Below, piece by piece: positions 1 through 8,686 of a stretch of 64,000 nucleotides of DNA. The position numbers were made by a program, and so were the translations under genes. The stretch covers positions 682,001 to 746,000 of the forward strand of contig NZ_JAUEPH010000001.1 of NCBI RefSeq assembly GCF_030403435.1, written 5' to 3'. Origin of the DNA: Algoriphagus sediminis. Its GTDB lineage: Bacteria; Bacteroidota; Bacteroidia; Cytophagales; Cyclobacteriaceae. The stretch's first letter is position 1. Every line of letters starts with the position of its first letter. A model generated the notes under the pieces. That model worked only from the letters and a program-made list of their open reading frames with translations. It was not told where the DNA came from and ran no database searches.

Positions 1-824
1 ACGGCACTTGCCACCCCCACACATCCCAGTAATAATGCAATGAAAGCGACAAGACTTAAGAAATTAGACAGGTTGGAAAAAGCTCGACCAGTAGATCTTT
101 TTCTATCATCGACCGTGTCGGCGTCCACCCTATCCAGATCCCATGCGTCTTCGAAAGGCTCAATTAGAAGCTCTACATCAGTTCCTTCGGTAAATTGGTA
201 GTACTTATTATAATTGACACGGCTACCATATTGGACCAGACCAGTTTCTTCCAGGTACTCCATGGGAATATAAACCGTCGGAGCAACGGTAGCTGTAATT
301 CCTGTTTGACCAGGAACCTGAGCCAACTCTCCCACTACTTCAAATTCGACCTCTCCTACCTTGATAATATCGCCAACATTGGCATTAAATTGTGCCAAAA
401 GTGCACCCTCCACCAAGGCTTTTTTTCCTCCTGCTCTAAATGAAGCATCCCCTTCAGCTGGAGTAGTTTCCAGAGCTCCATAAAAAGGGAAAGCTCCTTC
501 CAAGGCTCTAACTTGCGTAAGACGACTTGCCCCTGTTTTAGGATATGCCACCATACTGGCAAAGTTCACCTCACCAGCCATTTGAATAGCTAAACTGTCG
601 ATGGGCTGATCACCAACAGGTTTATTGTTTTCCAGGACCAAATCGGCTCCTAGAAGCTCCTTGGCCTGATTATCAATATCCTTTGTAAGGTTTTCTCCAA
701 AGCTGCTTATCGCCACCAAGGCGGCAATGCCCACTACCATCGAAGAAACAAAAAGAAGTAAACGGGAGATGTTCTTTCGAAAATCCCGAAAAGCCATCTT
801 TAAAATCCATGAAATATCAGGCAT
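1..824 (-). CDS. ABC transporter permease, YbbP/FtsX-like (partial, cut by left edge)
   Basis: The reading frame opens with ATG at 824 and stays open to base 1, giving 274 codons of an N-terminal part. A cytoplasmic start is followed by a membrane helix at about residues 21-41 and then a long soluble domain of MacB_PCD type, and a second helix (LSLVAFIALLLGCVGVA) begins at the window edge. The start overlaps the stop of the ATPase gene upstream by 8 nt, so the two are surely translated together. Family knowledge: such permeases have about 800-850 residues and act with a LolD-like ATPase; in E. coli YbbAP lies beside tesA, as here. The substrate cannot be read from the sequence. A MacB-like or LolCE-like exporter is the alternative, but the neighbourhood favours YbbP. 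Confidence 0.85.
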   Translation of the reverse strand, partial: MPDISWILKMAFRDFRKNISRLLLFVSSMVVGIAALVAISSFGENLTKDIDNQAKELLGADLVLENNKPVGDQPIDSLAIQMAGEVNFASMVAYPKTGASRLTQVRALEGAFPFYGALETTPAEGDASFRAGGKKALVEGALLAQFNANVGDIIKVGEVEFEVVGELAQVPGQTGITATVAPTVYIPMEYLEETGLVQYGSRVNYNKYYQFTEGTDVELLIEPFEDAWDLDRVDADTVDDRKRSTGRAFSNLSNFLSLVAFIALLLGCVGVASA

Positions 825-1494
825 GGGCTTCCTCCTGTATTTTGCCACCTTTGATGTGGATGATGCGTTGGGTTTTGGCCGCTAAATCGAGGTCATGAGT
901 TACTAAAACCAGAGTAGTCCCCTCCTCCTTGTTCAAATCAAAAATTAGCTTCTCGATCATCTCACCAGTCTCAGTGTCCAAATTTCCAGTGGGTTCGTCC
1001 GCAAAAAGAATCCTCGGTTCATTCGCGAAAGCTCGTGCAATGGATACCCTTTGCTGCTCACCTCCGGATAGCTGGGTGGGATAATGGGTTGAACGGTCCC
1101 CCAAACCAACCTTGGCCAGTAATTCCTGAGCTTTTTGTCTGGCATCCTTTCTTTTCTTCAATTCAAGGGGTACCATAACATTTTCCAGTGCTGTAAGTGT
1201 TGGGAGCAACTGGAAATTCTGAAAAATAAAACCAACACGCTGGTTACGAATAGCTGCTCTTTCATCTTCTGAAAGGTTTTCCATGGCTTTACCATCGAGC
1301 TGAACTGATCCAGAAGTACCAGAGTCCAGCCCCGCACAAAGTCCGAGAAGTGTGGTTTTCCCCGAACCTGACGGCCCAACGATTGAGATGCTTTCTCCTT
1401 CTTCAATGTCAAAGGTTACATCATCGAGAACCGTTAGGCTGCGGTTACCACTTTTATACGTTTTGGTAAGATTTTTTATAGAAAGTATATTCAT
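817..1494 (-). CDS. ABC transporter ATP-binding protein, YbbA/LolD-like
   Basis: This 225-residue protein is the ATPase partner of the permease downstream. It shows a Walker A motif GPSGSGKTT at residues 40-48, the signature LSGGEQQR and the Walker B stretch RILFADEPTGNLD, followed by a switch histidine in LVTHD. The length and the GNLD after Walker B are typical of the LolD/MacB/YbbA group. The frame can be extended one codon to a TTG at 1497, but the ATG at 1494 is the more natural start. It overlaps the permease start by 8 nt. It is divergent from the TesA-like gene across a 196 bp spacer. Family assignment is firm; the choice between YbbA and other LolD-like ATPases rests on context. Confidence 0.92.
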   Translation of the reverse strand: MNILSIKNLTKTYKSGNRSLTVLDDVTFDIEEGESISIVGPSGSGKTTLLGLCAGLDSGTSGSVQLDGKAMENLSEDERAAIRNQRVGFIFQNFQLLPTLTALENVMVPLELKKRKDARQKAQELLAKVGLGDRSTHYPTQLSGGEQQRVSIARAFANEPRILFADEPTGNLDTETGEMIEKLIFDLNKEEGTTLVLVTHDLDLAAKTQRIIHIKGGKIQEEAHA

Positions 1495-1541
1495 CAAGTG
1501 TGTTTAATTGCAAAAACATGATAAATGAAACGCTCTCGTTC

Positions 1542-1549
1542 TAACTTTG
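1542..1549 (+). promoter_or_regulatory. Possible -7 promoter element for the TesA-like gene
   Basis: TAACTTTG matches the Bacteroidota -7 consensus TAnnTTTG and lies about 140 bp before the TesA-like start in a divergent intergenic region (1495-1690). No convincing TTTG or TTG -33 element is found at the usual distance upstream, so this is a weak call. Nothing else was recognised in the spacer. Confidence 0.25.
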
Positions 1550-1690
1550 TTAGATAATATGAGTTTCATTCTTTTAGGTTAAACCTAATTTGATTTTCAA
1601 TTCTCGGAGCTTGATACTCGAAAAAGCAACGAGGACTGAATTAATAAAAAAGAGACGAGATTATAAATTCTTTTTATACCTCCGGAAAAA

Positions 1691-2413
1691 ATGCTAAAGA
1701 AATATATAAATAATTCAAGACCCATAGAACAAGTTTTCAAGGCTTTTGTCGTACTGACAATCCTATCATTGATGAGCTTTTGCGCAAGCCCAGAATCGAA
1801 AGAAGAAGTTCAAAGTGAAACCCAAACCGAAGAGGCGGAAGTTTCAGAATCCAACACTCAAAAAACAATCCTGTTCTTCGGAAACAGCCTTACCGCAGGC
1901 TATGGAATTGATCAGGATGATTCTTTTGCTGGTCTTACCCAGAAAAGATTGGACTCTCTTGAGATTAATTATCGAGTTATAAATGGAGGCCTTTCGGGAG
2001 AAACCACTGCCGGTGGATTGAGCAGATTGGATTGGTTTCTGGAAGATAAGCCAGACATTTTTATTCTTGAGCTCGGCGGTAATGACGGATTGAGAGGAAT
2101 AAAAATTGAGGAGACCAAAAGCAATCTTTTGGGAATTATAGATAAGGTTCGAGCAAAGTATCCTGACACAGAAATTATTCTTGCTGGGATGCAGATTCCA
2201 CCAAACATGGGTCAAGAATACACGAATAGATTTGCAAAGATTTATCCAGAAGTAGCAGCAGAGAAAGACGTAACCTTAATCCCTTTTTTACTTGAGAATG
2301 TGGGTGGGATCCCGGAATTAAACTTACCGGATGGAATACACCCTACAGAGGAGGGACATCAGATTGTTTTCGAAACGATTTGGCCGTATCTGGAAGATAA
2401 AATCGAAGCTTAA
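1691..2413 (+). CDS. TesA-like SGNH/GDSL arylesterase, lipoprotein
   Basis: The 240-residue protein belongs to the SGNH hydrolase family of TesA (thioesterase I / lysophospholipase L1). The catalytic serine block is GNSLTAG (Ser66), the Asn block is GGND (Asn131) and the Asp/His block is DGIHP (Asp214, His217). The N-terminus has a hydrophobic segment at about residues 17-30 followed by Cys31, then an acidic low-complexity linker to residue 58; this suggests a lipoprotein, though MSFC is a poor lipobox. It would hydrolyse acyl or aryl esters in the periplasm. The gene diverges from the YbbA/YbbP-like pair, a linkage also found in enterobacteria. The exact substrate is unknown. Confidence 0.85.
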   Translation: MLKKYINNSRPIEQVFKAFVVLTILSLMSFCASPESKEEVQSETQTEEAEVSESNTQKTILFFGNSLTAGYGIDQDDSFAGLTQKRLDSLEINYRVINGGLSGETTAGGLSRLDWFLEDKPDIFILELGGNDGLRGIKIEETKSNLLGIIDKVRAKYPDTEIILAGMQIPPNMGQEYTNRFAKIYPEVAAEKDVTLIPFLLENVGGIPELNLPDGIHPTEEGHQIVFETIWPYLEDKIEA

Positions 2414-2519
2414 TTTAGAAAGGGTATAAAAATACAGTAAAAACTACCTGCCCTCACTTTCTTTCTTCGTTCTATGATTTTTTAAGCTTATCTTAAGGAC
2501 TTTAAGAAAAATTTTAAAA

Positions 2520-4262
2520 ATGAGCTTTGAGATTAAACAATCCGGAGATACTTACGACGTGATTATTGTAGGTTCCGGTGCAGGGGGTGGAATGGCTTCC
2601 AAAGTGCTTTCAGAGGCAGGACTATCAGTAGCCGTGGTGGAAGCTGGAGGTGATTTTGACCCGGCAAAAGAAGATGACCGAACACAATTAAGGCCACCGT
2701 GGGAATCGGTAAGAAGAGGTGCCGGAACCAGAATCAGACCTTTTGGAGATTTTGATGCTGCTATCGGTGGATGGGATATAGAAGGTGAACCCTACACGCG
2801 TAAGAATGGAACTCAGTTTGATTGGTTCAGATCCAGAATGGTTGGCGGAAGAACAAATCACTGGGGAAGAATTTCTCTTCGCTTTGGTCCTAACGATTTC
2901 AAAAGAGCAAGTATAGATGGGCTTGGTGATGACTGGCCGATCGGTTATGATGATGTCAAGCCTTATTACGACAGGGTTGATAAATTAATCGGCGTTTTTG
3001 GTTCTAAAGAAGGTATCTACAATGAACCTGATGGATTTTTCTTACCGCCACCGAAGCCAAGACTGCACGAATTATACATTAAGAAAGGAGCTGATAAAGC
3101 GGCCATTCCTATGATTCCTTCCAGGCTCTCTATGCTAACAAGGCCTATCAATAACGAACGGGGAGTTTGCTTTTTCTGTAATCAATGTAACCGTGCATGC
3201 GGGGCTTATGCTGATTTTTCTGCAGGAACATGTTTGGTTCACCCAGCCATGAAAAAGGGGCAAGTGGATTTATACACCCACTCCATGGTACGGAAGGTGA
3301 CTACTGATGATTCAGGAAAGGCCACTGGGGTTTCTTTTGTATCCAAAGTGGATATGAAGGAATACCGATTAAACTCTAGAGTGGTGGTGCTGGGAGCATC
3401 AGCTTGCGAGTCATCAAGAATTTTAATGAATTCCAAATCCAAAGTTTTCCCAAATGGTATCGGAGCAAGCTCAGGAACTCTGGGAAGATATCTTCATGAT
3501 TCTACCGGTGCGGATAGAATGGGAATTATTCCTAGCCTAATGGGTAGAGAAAGGTATAATGAAGATGGAGTTGGTGGTATGCACATGTATACACCATGGT
3601 GGCTGGATAACAAAAACTTGGATTTTGCACGTGGCTACCACATAGAATACTGGGGAGGAATGGGGCAACCATCCTATGGAACAGGAATGGGAATGGACTC
3701 CATGAGAAAATATGTCATTGATGAATTTGGTAAGCCTAGTCCAAACGGAGGATATGGAGCAGGTCTGAAAAAAGACATTCGTACTTTGTATGGATCCACG
3801 CTTGGAATGTCAGGAAGGGGAGAGAGTGTGCCGAATTATGACAATTACTGTGAGATCGATCCGGATACCGTCGATAAATATGGTATTCCTGTTTTGAGAT
3901 TTAATTATAATTGGTCGGATCAGGAGATCAAGCAGGCTAAGCACATGCAAGACACTTTTGAGGAAATACTCACCAATGCGGGAGCCATTCTATTGGGCGA
4001 AAAGCCTGGACCAGAAAGCAAATATGGACTTGCCGCACCTGGAAGAATCATCCATGAAGTAGGAACGGCTCGAATGGGAAATGATCCAAAGAGCTCAGTT
4101 TGTAACTCCAATTCACAGGTTCACGACTGTAAAAATGTCTTCGTAGTGGATGCTGGAACGTTTGTTTCTCAGGCAGATAAAAACCCAACCTGGACCATTT
4201 TGGCCCTAAGCTGGAGAGCTTCGGATTATATAGTGTCAGAAATGAAAAAGAAAAACCTCTAA
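2520..4262 (+). CDS. GMC-family oxidoreductase, large FAD subunit
   Basis: The 580-residue protein is a glucose-methanol-choline oxidoreductase of the gluconate/sorbose dehydrogenase branch. An FAD-binding Rossmann motif GSGAGGGMASK lies near residues 18-28, a cysteine cluster CFFCNQCNRAC is near residue 220, and the C-terminal GMC domain has HEVGTARMG and NPTWTI, which carry the usual His and Asn catalytic positions. Family knowledge: such enzymes oxidise sugars or polyols and pass electrons to a membrane acceptor. The next gene, 3 nt downstream, encodes the matching small subunit. No signal peptide is seen, which fits export as a complex with the Tat-type small subunit. No cytochrome c subunit lies beside it. 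The substrate is not predictable. Confidence 0.93.
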   Translation: MSFEIKQSGDTYDVIIVGSGAGGGMASKVLSEAGLSVAVVEAGGDFDPAKEDDRTQLRPPWESVRRGAGTRIRPFGDFDAAIGGWDIEGEPYTRKNGTQFDWFRSRMVGGRTNHWGRISLRFGPNDFKRASIDGLGDDWPIGYDDVKPYYDRVDKLIGVFGSKEGIYNEPDGFFLPPPKPRLHELYIKKGADKAAIPMIPSRLSMLTRPINNERGVCFFCNQCNRACGAYADFSAGTCLVHPAMKKGQVDLYTHSMVRKVTTDDSGKATGVSFVSKVDMKEYRLNSRVVVLGASACESSRILMNSKSKVFPNGIGASSGTLGRYLHDSTGADRMGIIPSLMGRERYNEDGVGGMHMYTPWWLDNKNLDFARGYHIEYWGGMGQPSYGTGMGMDSMRKYVIDEFGKPSPNGGYGAGLKKDIRTLYGSTLGMSGRGESVPNYDNYCEIDPDTVDKYGIPVLRFNYNWSDQEIKQAKHMQDTFEEILTNAGAILLGEKPGPESKYGLAAPGRIIHEVGTARMGNDPKSSVCNSNSQVHDCKNVFVVDAGTFVSQADKNPTWTILALSWRASDYIVSEMKKKNL

Positions 4263-4265
4263 GCC

Positions 4266-4970
4266 ATGAATAGAAGAGAAAATCTAAAACTGTTATTTGC
4301 GGGATCCCTGGGAACCGGGCTTTTCATGACTGGTTGTGCCCCAGAATCAGAGGAGGCAAAGCTAGCCGAACTACCTGCTGGAGGAACTATCGGAGGTAGA
4401 ACTGAGGAAGAGAAAATTCGAGATCAAAAGCTTTTGGCGGAAACATTCTTTACTGAGGAAGAAAAGAAAAAACTATCCATTTTGGTGGATATCGTGATGC
4501 CAGCAGATGAAGAATCTCCTTCGGCTACCGAAGTAGGAGCTGTGGACTTCATTGATTTTATGATGGTAGACCAGCCATCTAATCAAACTCGGATGCGGGG
4601 AGGTATGATGTGGTTAGATTTTGAAGCAAATGAATTATTCGGAAAGCAATTTCTGGAGCTCAACCAAGATCAAATCATGGAAATAATTGACCTGGTAGCA
4701 TGGCCTGATACCGCCACACCGGAATATGAAGGTGGTGTGAAGTGGTTCAATATGGTGAGAAATTTCGCTGCAACGGCTTTTTTCTCAACAGAAGCAGGTT
4801 GGAAATACATGGGTTATAAGGGAAACACGCCAAATGCCTGGGATGGTGTCCCTGCTGAAGTCATGCAAAAACACGGCGTAGAGCTACCTGAAAAATACCT
4901 TGATATTTATCTAAAACAAGAAGACCGGGGTCGAGTCGCTGAATGGGACGATGACGGCAATCTAATTTGA
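4266..4970 (+). CDS. Gluconate 2-dehydrogenase subunit 3 family protein, Tat-type lipoprotein
   Basis: The 234-residue protein begins NRRENLKLL, a twin-arginine signal, followed by a hydrophobic stretch and a lipobox MTGC at Cys24. The mature part contains the FFTEEEKKKLSILVDIVMPAD region typical of gluconate 2-dehydrogenase subunit 3, and a later LDFEANELFGKQF segment. It starts 3 nt after the large GMC subunit and would escort that folded FAD subunit through the Tat system and anchor it to the membrane. This is family knowledge rather than something shown here. A strong hairpin terminator follows 11 nt after the stop. Confidence 0.9.
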   Translation: MNRRENLKLLFAGSLGTGLFMTGCAPESEEAKLAELPAGGTIGGRTEEEKIRDQKLLAETFFTEEEKKKLSILVDIVMPADEESPSATEVGAVDFIDFMMVDQPSNQTRMRGGMMWLDFEANELFGKQFLELNQDQIMEIIDLVAWPDTATPEYEGGVKWFNMVRNFAATAFFSTEAGWKYMGYKGNTPNAWDGVPAEVMQKHGVELPEKYLDIYLKQEDRGRVAEWDDDGNLI

Positions 4971-4980
4971 TAATTTTTCT

Positions 4981-5014
4981 AAAAAGCCTCGAAAGAAATA
5001 TTCGAGGCTTTTTT
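4981..5014 (+). terminator. Rho-independent terminator after the GMC operon
   Basis: An inverted repeat pairs 4981-4993 (ending in GCCTCGAA) with 5001-5014 around a 7-nt loop and runs into seven or more T residues. It closes the two-gene GMC transcription unit. Confidence 0.85.
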
Positions 5015-5060
5015 TATAATCCATCCACGATTATCTTCAACCAACTAAACCACTTTAATA

Positions 5061-6260
5061 ATGACTTTTAAGAATTTATTACTCCTACCAATAGTTGCCA
5101 TTTTAATATGCTCCTGTTCCACTGATTCAGAAAACACATCAAGTGACCCTTCTGAAGCCATAAGTTATGAATGGGAAATCGTAGACTCCCTAGACTTTGA
5201 ATATTTAGGTGACCCTATCCTAGGAGCGGTCAACGAATCTGCTAATCGAGCTGTTTTTTATAATTACGCCGAGTCTAATATTCTAATCTCAGACCTTGAA
5301 GGGAATTTAATAGCCGAATTCAAGAAAAATGAAGACACCCCGGATTCTTATGGTTTTATGCTAGAGCTTCCCGGATTTTTTGATAATGAATCCATCACAG
5401 TTCTGGGTATGTCGGGAGTTTTCATTTATGACCTAGAGGGAAACCTAATTACTAAAATAGATCATCCAGAGTCTATCGGTGGCGCAGCCTTTATGTCCAA
5501 GGTGGGCAAAACCATCAAAACAACATCTTTTGGTGGCAAGGATTATATCCTTTCTAAATCCATGAGAAGTCATGACAGTTATCCTGGGGAGATGAAGTTT
5601 TATGAAGATTTCAAAGCCTTAGAGCTGATAGATGTAGAGTCTGGAGAAAGTACCGAGATCGTTCCATTTCCTGAAGGGAGTCAATTTTTGAATGGAATGG
5701 GTTACTTCCTAAGTGATTATGAGCCCGCATATACAGCCAAAGGAAACAAATTATACGTGGTATTAGGTGGTGAACCTATCCTTCATGCATTGACACTGAG
5801 TGAATCGGGAGCCACTTATGACACTTTAATAAATCTGAATATCCCCGATTTCGAAGAAATAGAGGGAAAGGAGCTTTCTGCTTTCTCAGAAGGTTCGATA
5901 ACAGTGACAGGGAGTACACCGGCCATTAGGGATATTCATTTGGTAGATGGGAAAATTTTGCTTCCATATTATGCCGGAATGAATCCCGCCAAAATGGAAG
6001 AGGTCATGGGGATTTTCGAGTCGGGAGATCAGGAGGAGGCAGAAAGGATTTTTGAGCAATATGAAGAAGAGGTGTCCAGAGGAGTACTGGTTTTTGATCA
6101 GAATAGTCTAGAGTATCTTGGAGAGATCAAAATGAATGACAAGCTCCCTAGTGTAACTTTCGCCTCTGATGGTGATTTTCTGTGGATGCAAAAGGCAGCT
6201 TCAGAAGAAGTTGAGGAAGATTTCAGAAGAATTTATAAAGTAAAAATAGTGGGGAAGTGA
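5061..6260 (+). CDS. Lipoprotein, six-bladed beta-propeller/DUF4221-like, paralogue 1 of 3
   Basis: The 399-residue protein has a lipoprotein signal ending near LICSC (Cys17 or Cys19) and a mature part built of repeated beta-strand motifs. It is clearly paralogous to the next two genes: all share an opening EIVDSL-x-x-x-x-LG segment, a middle DxPDS/ENY segment and a late N/GEP(I/L/V)LH/Y segment. In Bacteroidota such proteins are annotated as 6-bladed beta-propeller or DUF4221 proteins; that label comes from memory. Localisation to the outer or inner membrane by lipidation is likely. No catalytic motif is visible. The stop overlaps the next start (GTGA), so the three form one translational unit. 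Confidence 0.75.
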   Translation: MTFKNLLLLPIVAILICSCSTDSENTSSDPSEAISYEWEIVDSLDFEYLGDPILGAVNESANRAVFYNYAESNILISDLEGNLIAEFKKNEDTPDSYGFMLELPGFFDNESITVLGMSGVFIYDLEGNLITKIDHPESIGGAAFMSKVGKTIKTTSFGGKDYILSKSMRSHDSYPGEMKFYEDFKALELIDVESGESTEIVPFPEGSQFLNGMGYFLSDYEPAYTAKGNKLYVVLGGEPILHALTLSESGATYDTLINLNIPDFEEIEGKELSAFSEGSITVTGSTPAIRDIHLVDGKILLPYYAGMNPAKMEEVMGIFESGDQEEAERIFEQYEEEVSRGVLVFDQNSLEYLGEIKMNDKLPSVTFASDGDFLWMQKAASEEVEEDFRRIYKVKIVGK

Positions 6261-7393
6261 AAAGATTGATTCTGGCGCTCCTGGTGGTTGGTACTTTCTT
6301 TACTTCCTGTTCAGAAAATCAATCCGGTTCTGAAAACAATCCTACTCAAGGTATCTGGGAACTAGAAATAGTAGACTCCATTCAGGTGGATCATCTTGGT
6401 GAAATTTCCACAGGAGATTTTCGTGATGGCATCGGAGTACTTTTTGATTACACCAGTAATACGTTAATCAAAATTGATGAAACAGGAAAAATCCTAACCA
6501 AAAAGACTTTCCCGCAGGATGGTCCTGATTCATTTCAATTTTTGAATACAGTCGAAATAGACTCTTTAGGAGGTGTTTACATCAAGAACTTTATGAATGC
6601 CTTCTACTACCTCAATTCTGATTTATCCGTGGCACGAAAAATAGAAATGCCATTTCCCTCTACTTCATTTGATGGAGCTACAGACTCAAAAGCATTTGAG
6701 CTTTGGAAAGGGAAAATTTTAATGTGGTATGCAGGCCGTGATGATAAAAGCCCATACGAAAATCACTACTTACGAGATGAGTTTCTTTTGGAGCTTTTTG
6801 ATGAATCCGAAGGTGAAAGCAAAGCCATGCTAAGAACTCCATCGGTTTCAAAATTCGCATCAGATCAGCTTTATGATAGACCCTCCATAAGTTTCAGTAT
6901 ACATGACGACCACGTGTATCTTACCTTTTCAAACGAACCTCTGGTCCATGTTTATGACCTTAACAGAAATGGAGAGTATGTCGAGAGCCTTGACTTCAAG
7001 CCTTCAAGATTCATTTTAGGTCGAGAATTGAAAGATGAATTTGATTATGCAGATTATTCGGAACTCGTTGAAGGTCGTATTTGGTCAATTTACGCTCGGG
7101 ATGATGGAGTATTGATAAAATATGGAGAGGGAATGGATGAAGAGCAATTCACAATTGGGGATTATTTAAATGAGGAAAACTTCCCCAAGCTCCAAAACAA
7201 CATAAAAAAATATTACAAGGTATATACTGAGGAAGAAGGTTGGTCACATGATATTTACATACCAAACCAAATAGGCCAGGTTTTCGAAGTAGAATCAATC
7301 TCAGAACCCTTCTTCGCTTTGCGAAATGACGAATTCCTAGGGGAGGAACGAGACTACATCACCTTTTATAAACTACAACTCAAAAAGAAATGA
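6257..7393 (+). CDS. Lipoprotein, six-bladed beta-propeller/DUF4221-like, paralogue 2 of 3
   Basis: The 378-residue protein starts with GTG at 6257, which overlaps the previous stop as GTGA; no ATG fits better because the signal peptide begins exactly here (MKRLILALLVVGTFFTSC, lipid-bearing Cys18). The mature part shares the strand pattern and the DSIQVDHLG and NEPLVHVY motifs with its two neighbours. Divergence is high along most of the length, so the duplications are old. The function is unknown; a surface or periplasmic binding role is possible but unsupported. The end overlaps the next gene by 4 nt (ATGA). Confidence 0.75.
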   Translation: MKRLILALLVVGTFFTSCSENQSGSENNPTQGIWELEIVDSIQVDHLGEISTGDFRDGIGVLFDYTSNTLIKIDETGKILTKKTFPQDGPDSFQFLNTVEIDSLGGVYIKNFMNAFYYLNSDLSVARKIEMPFPSTSFDGATDSKAFELWKGKILMWYAGRDDKSPYENHYLRDEFLLELFDESEGESKAMLRTPSVSKFASDQLYDRPSISFSIHDDHVYLTFSNEPLVHVYDLNRNGEYVESLDFKPSRFILGRELKDEFDYADYSELVEGRIWSIYARDDGVLIKYGEGMDEEQFTIGDYLNEENFPKLQNNIKKYYKVYTEEEGWSHDIYIPNQIGQVFEVESISEPFFALRNDEFLGEERDYITFYKLQLKKK

Positions 7394-8556
7394 AGAAGTA
7401 TCTGGCCTGGCTCCCAATAGCTTCAATCCTTGCTTATTCCTGTTCGGAGAATCAGGAGCAAGCGGACACCACACCATTATCAAGTCAGGAGTTAAAATTT
7501 GAAATTTATGACTCTTTGTTGGTTGACCTATTGGGAAATTTAATTCTGATGGACATCAGCCCCAGTGGTGAAAAATATTTGCTTCTGGAGCAAACCAGCG
7601 GAGATATTATCCTCACCGACCAAGACGGGAAAATTTCCCATCAATACAATAGAACAGGTGATGGCCCTGAAAACTACCCCGGAAGTAGAATTGGCTTAGG
7701 TCAGTTTATTTCGGAAGAAAGCTATTTCATCCCCACCATGTTGGGATTTTATGAATACAATTTATCCGGTGAACTATTAAGAAAGTACGAACCTGATTTC
7801 ACAACCGGTGCCACTTTATTAATCAGTAATTCTAGAAACCATATTTTTCATGAGGGTAAAATTTATAGCAATCTTGGAGACCGAGCTGCAGATGAAGGAC
7901 TCTCTGGATTAGAGTTACAGCAAAATACCAACAAAGTAGAAGTGATCAATTTGACTGATTCCACTTATCAGCCCTCGGTTCCAATACCTACCCAATCCAG
8001 ATTTTCCAGTTCGGAAGAGCTTTTTCCTGACATAGCACATTATTCACACCTTGCGATAAAAGATGACTCACTTTATCTCATGTTTCGCAATGAACCTGTG
8101 TTGTACAGTTATCCCATTTCAGATTTAACCTCCCCCTCTTCTGTCAGAAATATACCTTTCGACCCGTTTGTTTTGGTAGAAACTGAAGACCCTGAAGATA
8201 GGAGTTCATTCAGAATTCGGGATTTATTTACAGGTACAATTAACTTTTTCATCCCAATGGGAGATGATAAATTTCTAATTGAATATTTATCAGGTTTGGA
8301 GGATGATCAGGCCAATGAAATCATCAACAATTCAGAAAGTGATTTCGGGAAAATGTTTGAGGAAGCCATAAAAATAAATCAAGGTGGACTCACCATCTTT
8401 GATGGTAAAAACCTAAGTCCATTCATTGAAAAAGAAGAAATACTCGGAAGTCTCAACAAATTTGTTTCAAAGGATGAAATCTGGTTTGCCCTGAATTTTG
8501 AAGAAGTAGAAAATGATTATTCTGTTTTATACAAAACCAGACTAGTCGCTAAATAA
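7390..8556 (+). CDS. Lipoprotein, six-bladed beta-propeller/DUF4221-like, paralogue 3 of 3
   Basis: The 388-residue protein has a short signal peptide ending in LAYSC (Cys18) and a Gln/Ser-rich linker before the propeller-like region. It keeps the family marks IYDSLLVDLLGN, DGPENYPG and NEPVLYSY. It is the last gene of the overlapping trio. No recognisable terminator lies in the 130 bp before the next gene, so readthrough into the BNR protein is possible. No function can be assigned. Confidence 0.75.
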   Translation: MKKYLAWLPIASILAYSCSENQEQADTTPLSSQELKFEIYDSLLVDLLGNLILMDISPSGEKYLLLEQTSGDIILTDQDGKISHQYNRTGDGPENYPGSRIGLGQFISEESYFIPTMLGFYEYNLSGELLRKYEPDFTTGATLLISNSRNHIFHEGKIYSNLGDRAADEGLSGLELQQNTNKVEVINLTDSTYQPSVPIPTQSRFSSSEELFPDIAHYSHLAIKDDSLYLMFRNEPVLYSYPISDLTSPSSVRNIPFDPFVLVETEDPEDRSSFRIRDLFTGTINFFIPMGDDKFLIEYLSGLEDDQANEIINNSESDFGKMFEEAIKINQGGLTIFDGKNLSPFIEKEEILGSLNKFVSKDEIWFALNFEEVENDYSVLYKTRLVAK

Positions 8557-8686
8557 GGCCACTAAACTGCTCAAAAATCACTTCATCCTGATTCCTCTCA
8601 TTTAGAATTATCTTATTCGTATATTCCTTCCCAAGACGATAATCTGTCTCGGAAATTAATTTAAACAGCCACCAATCCTTATTGAA

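Noticed and set aside
1844-2215. Minus-strand frames inside the TesA-like gene
   Set aside because: The coding strand has all SGNH motifs; these frames have none.
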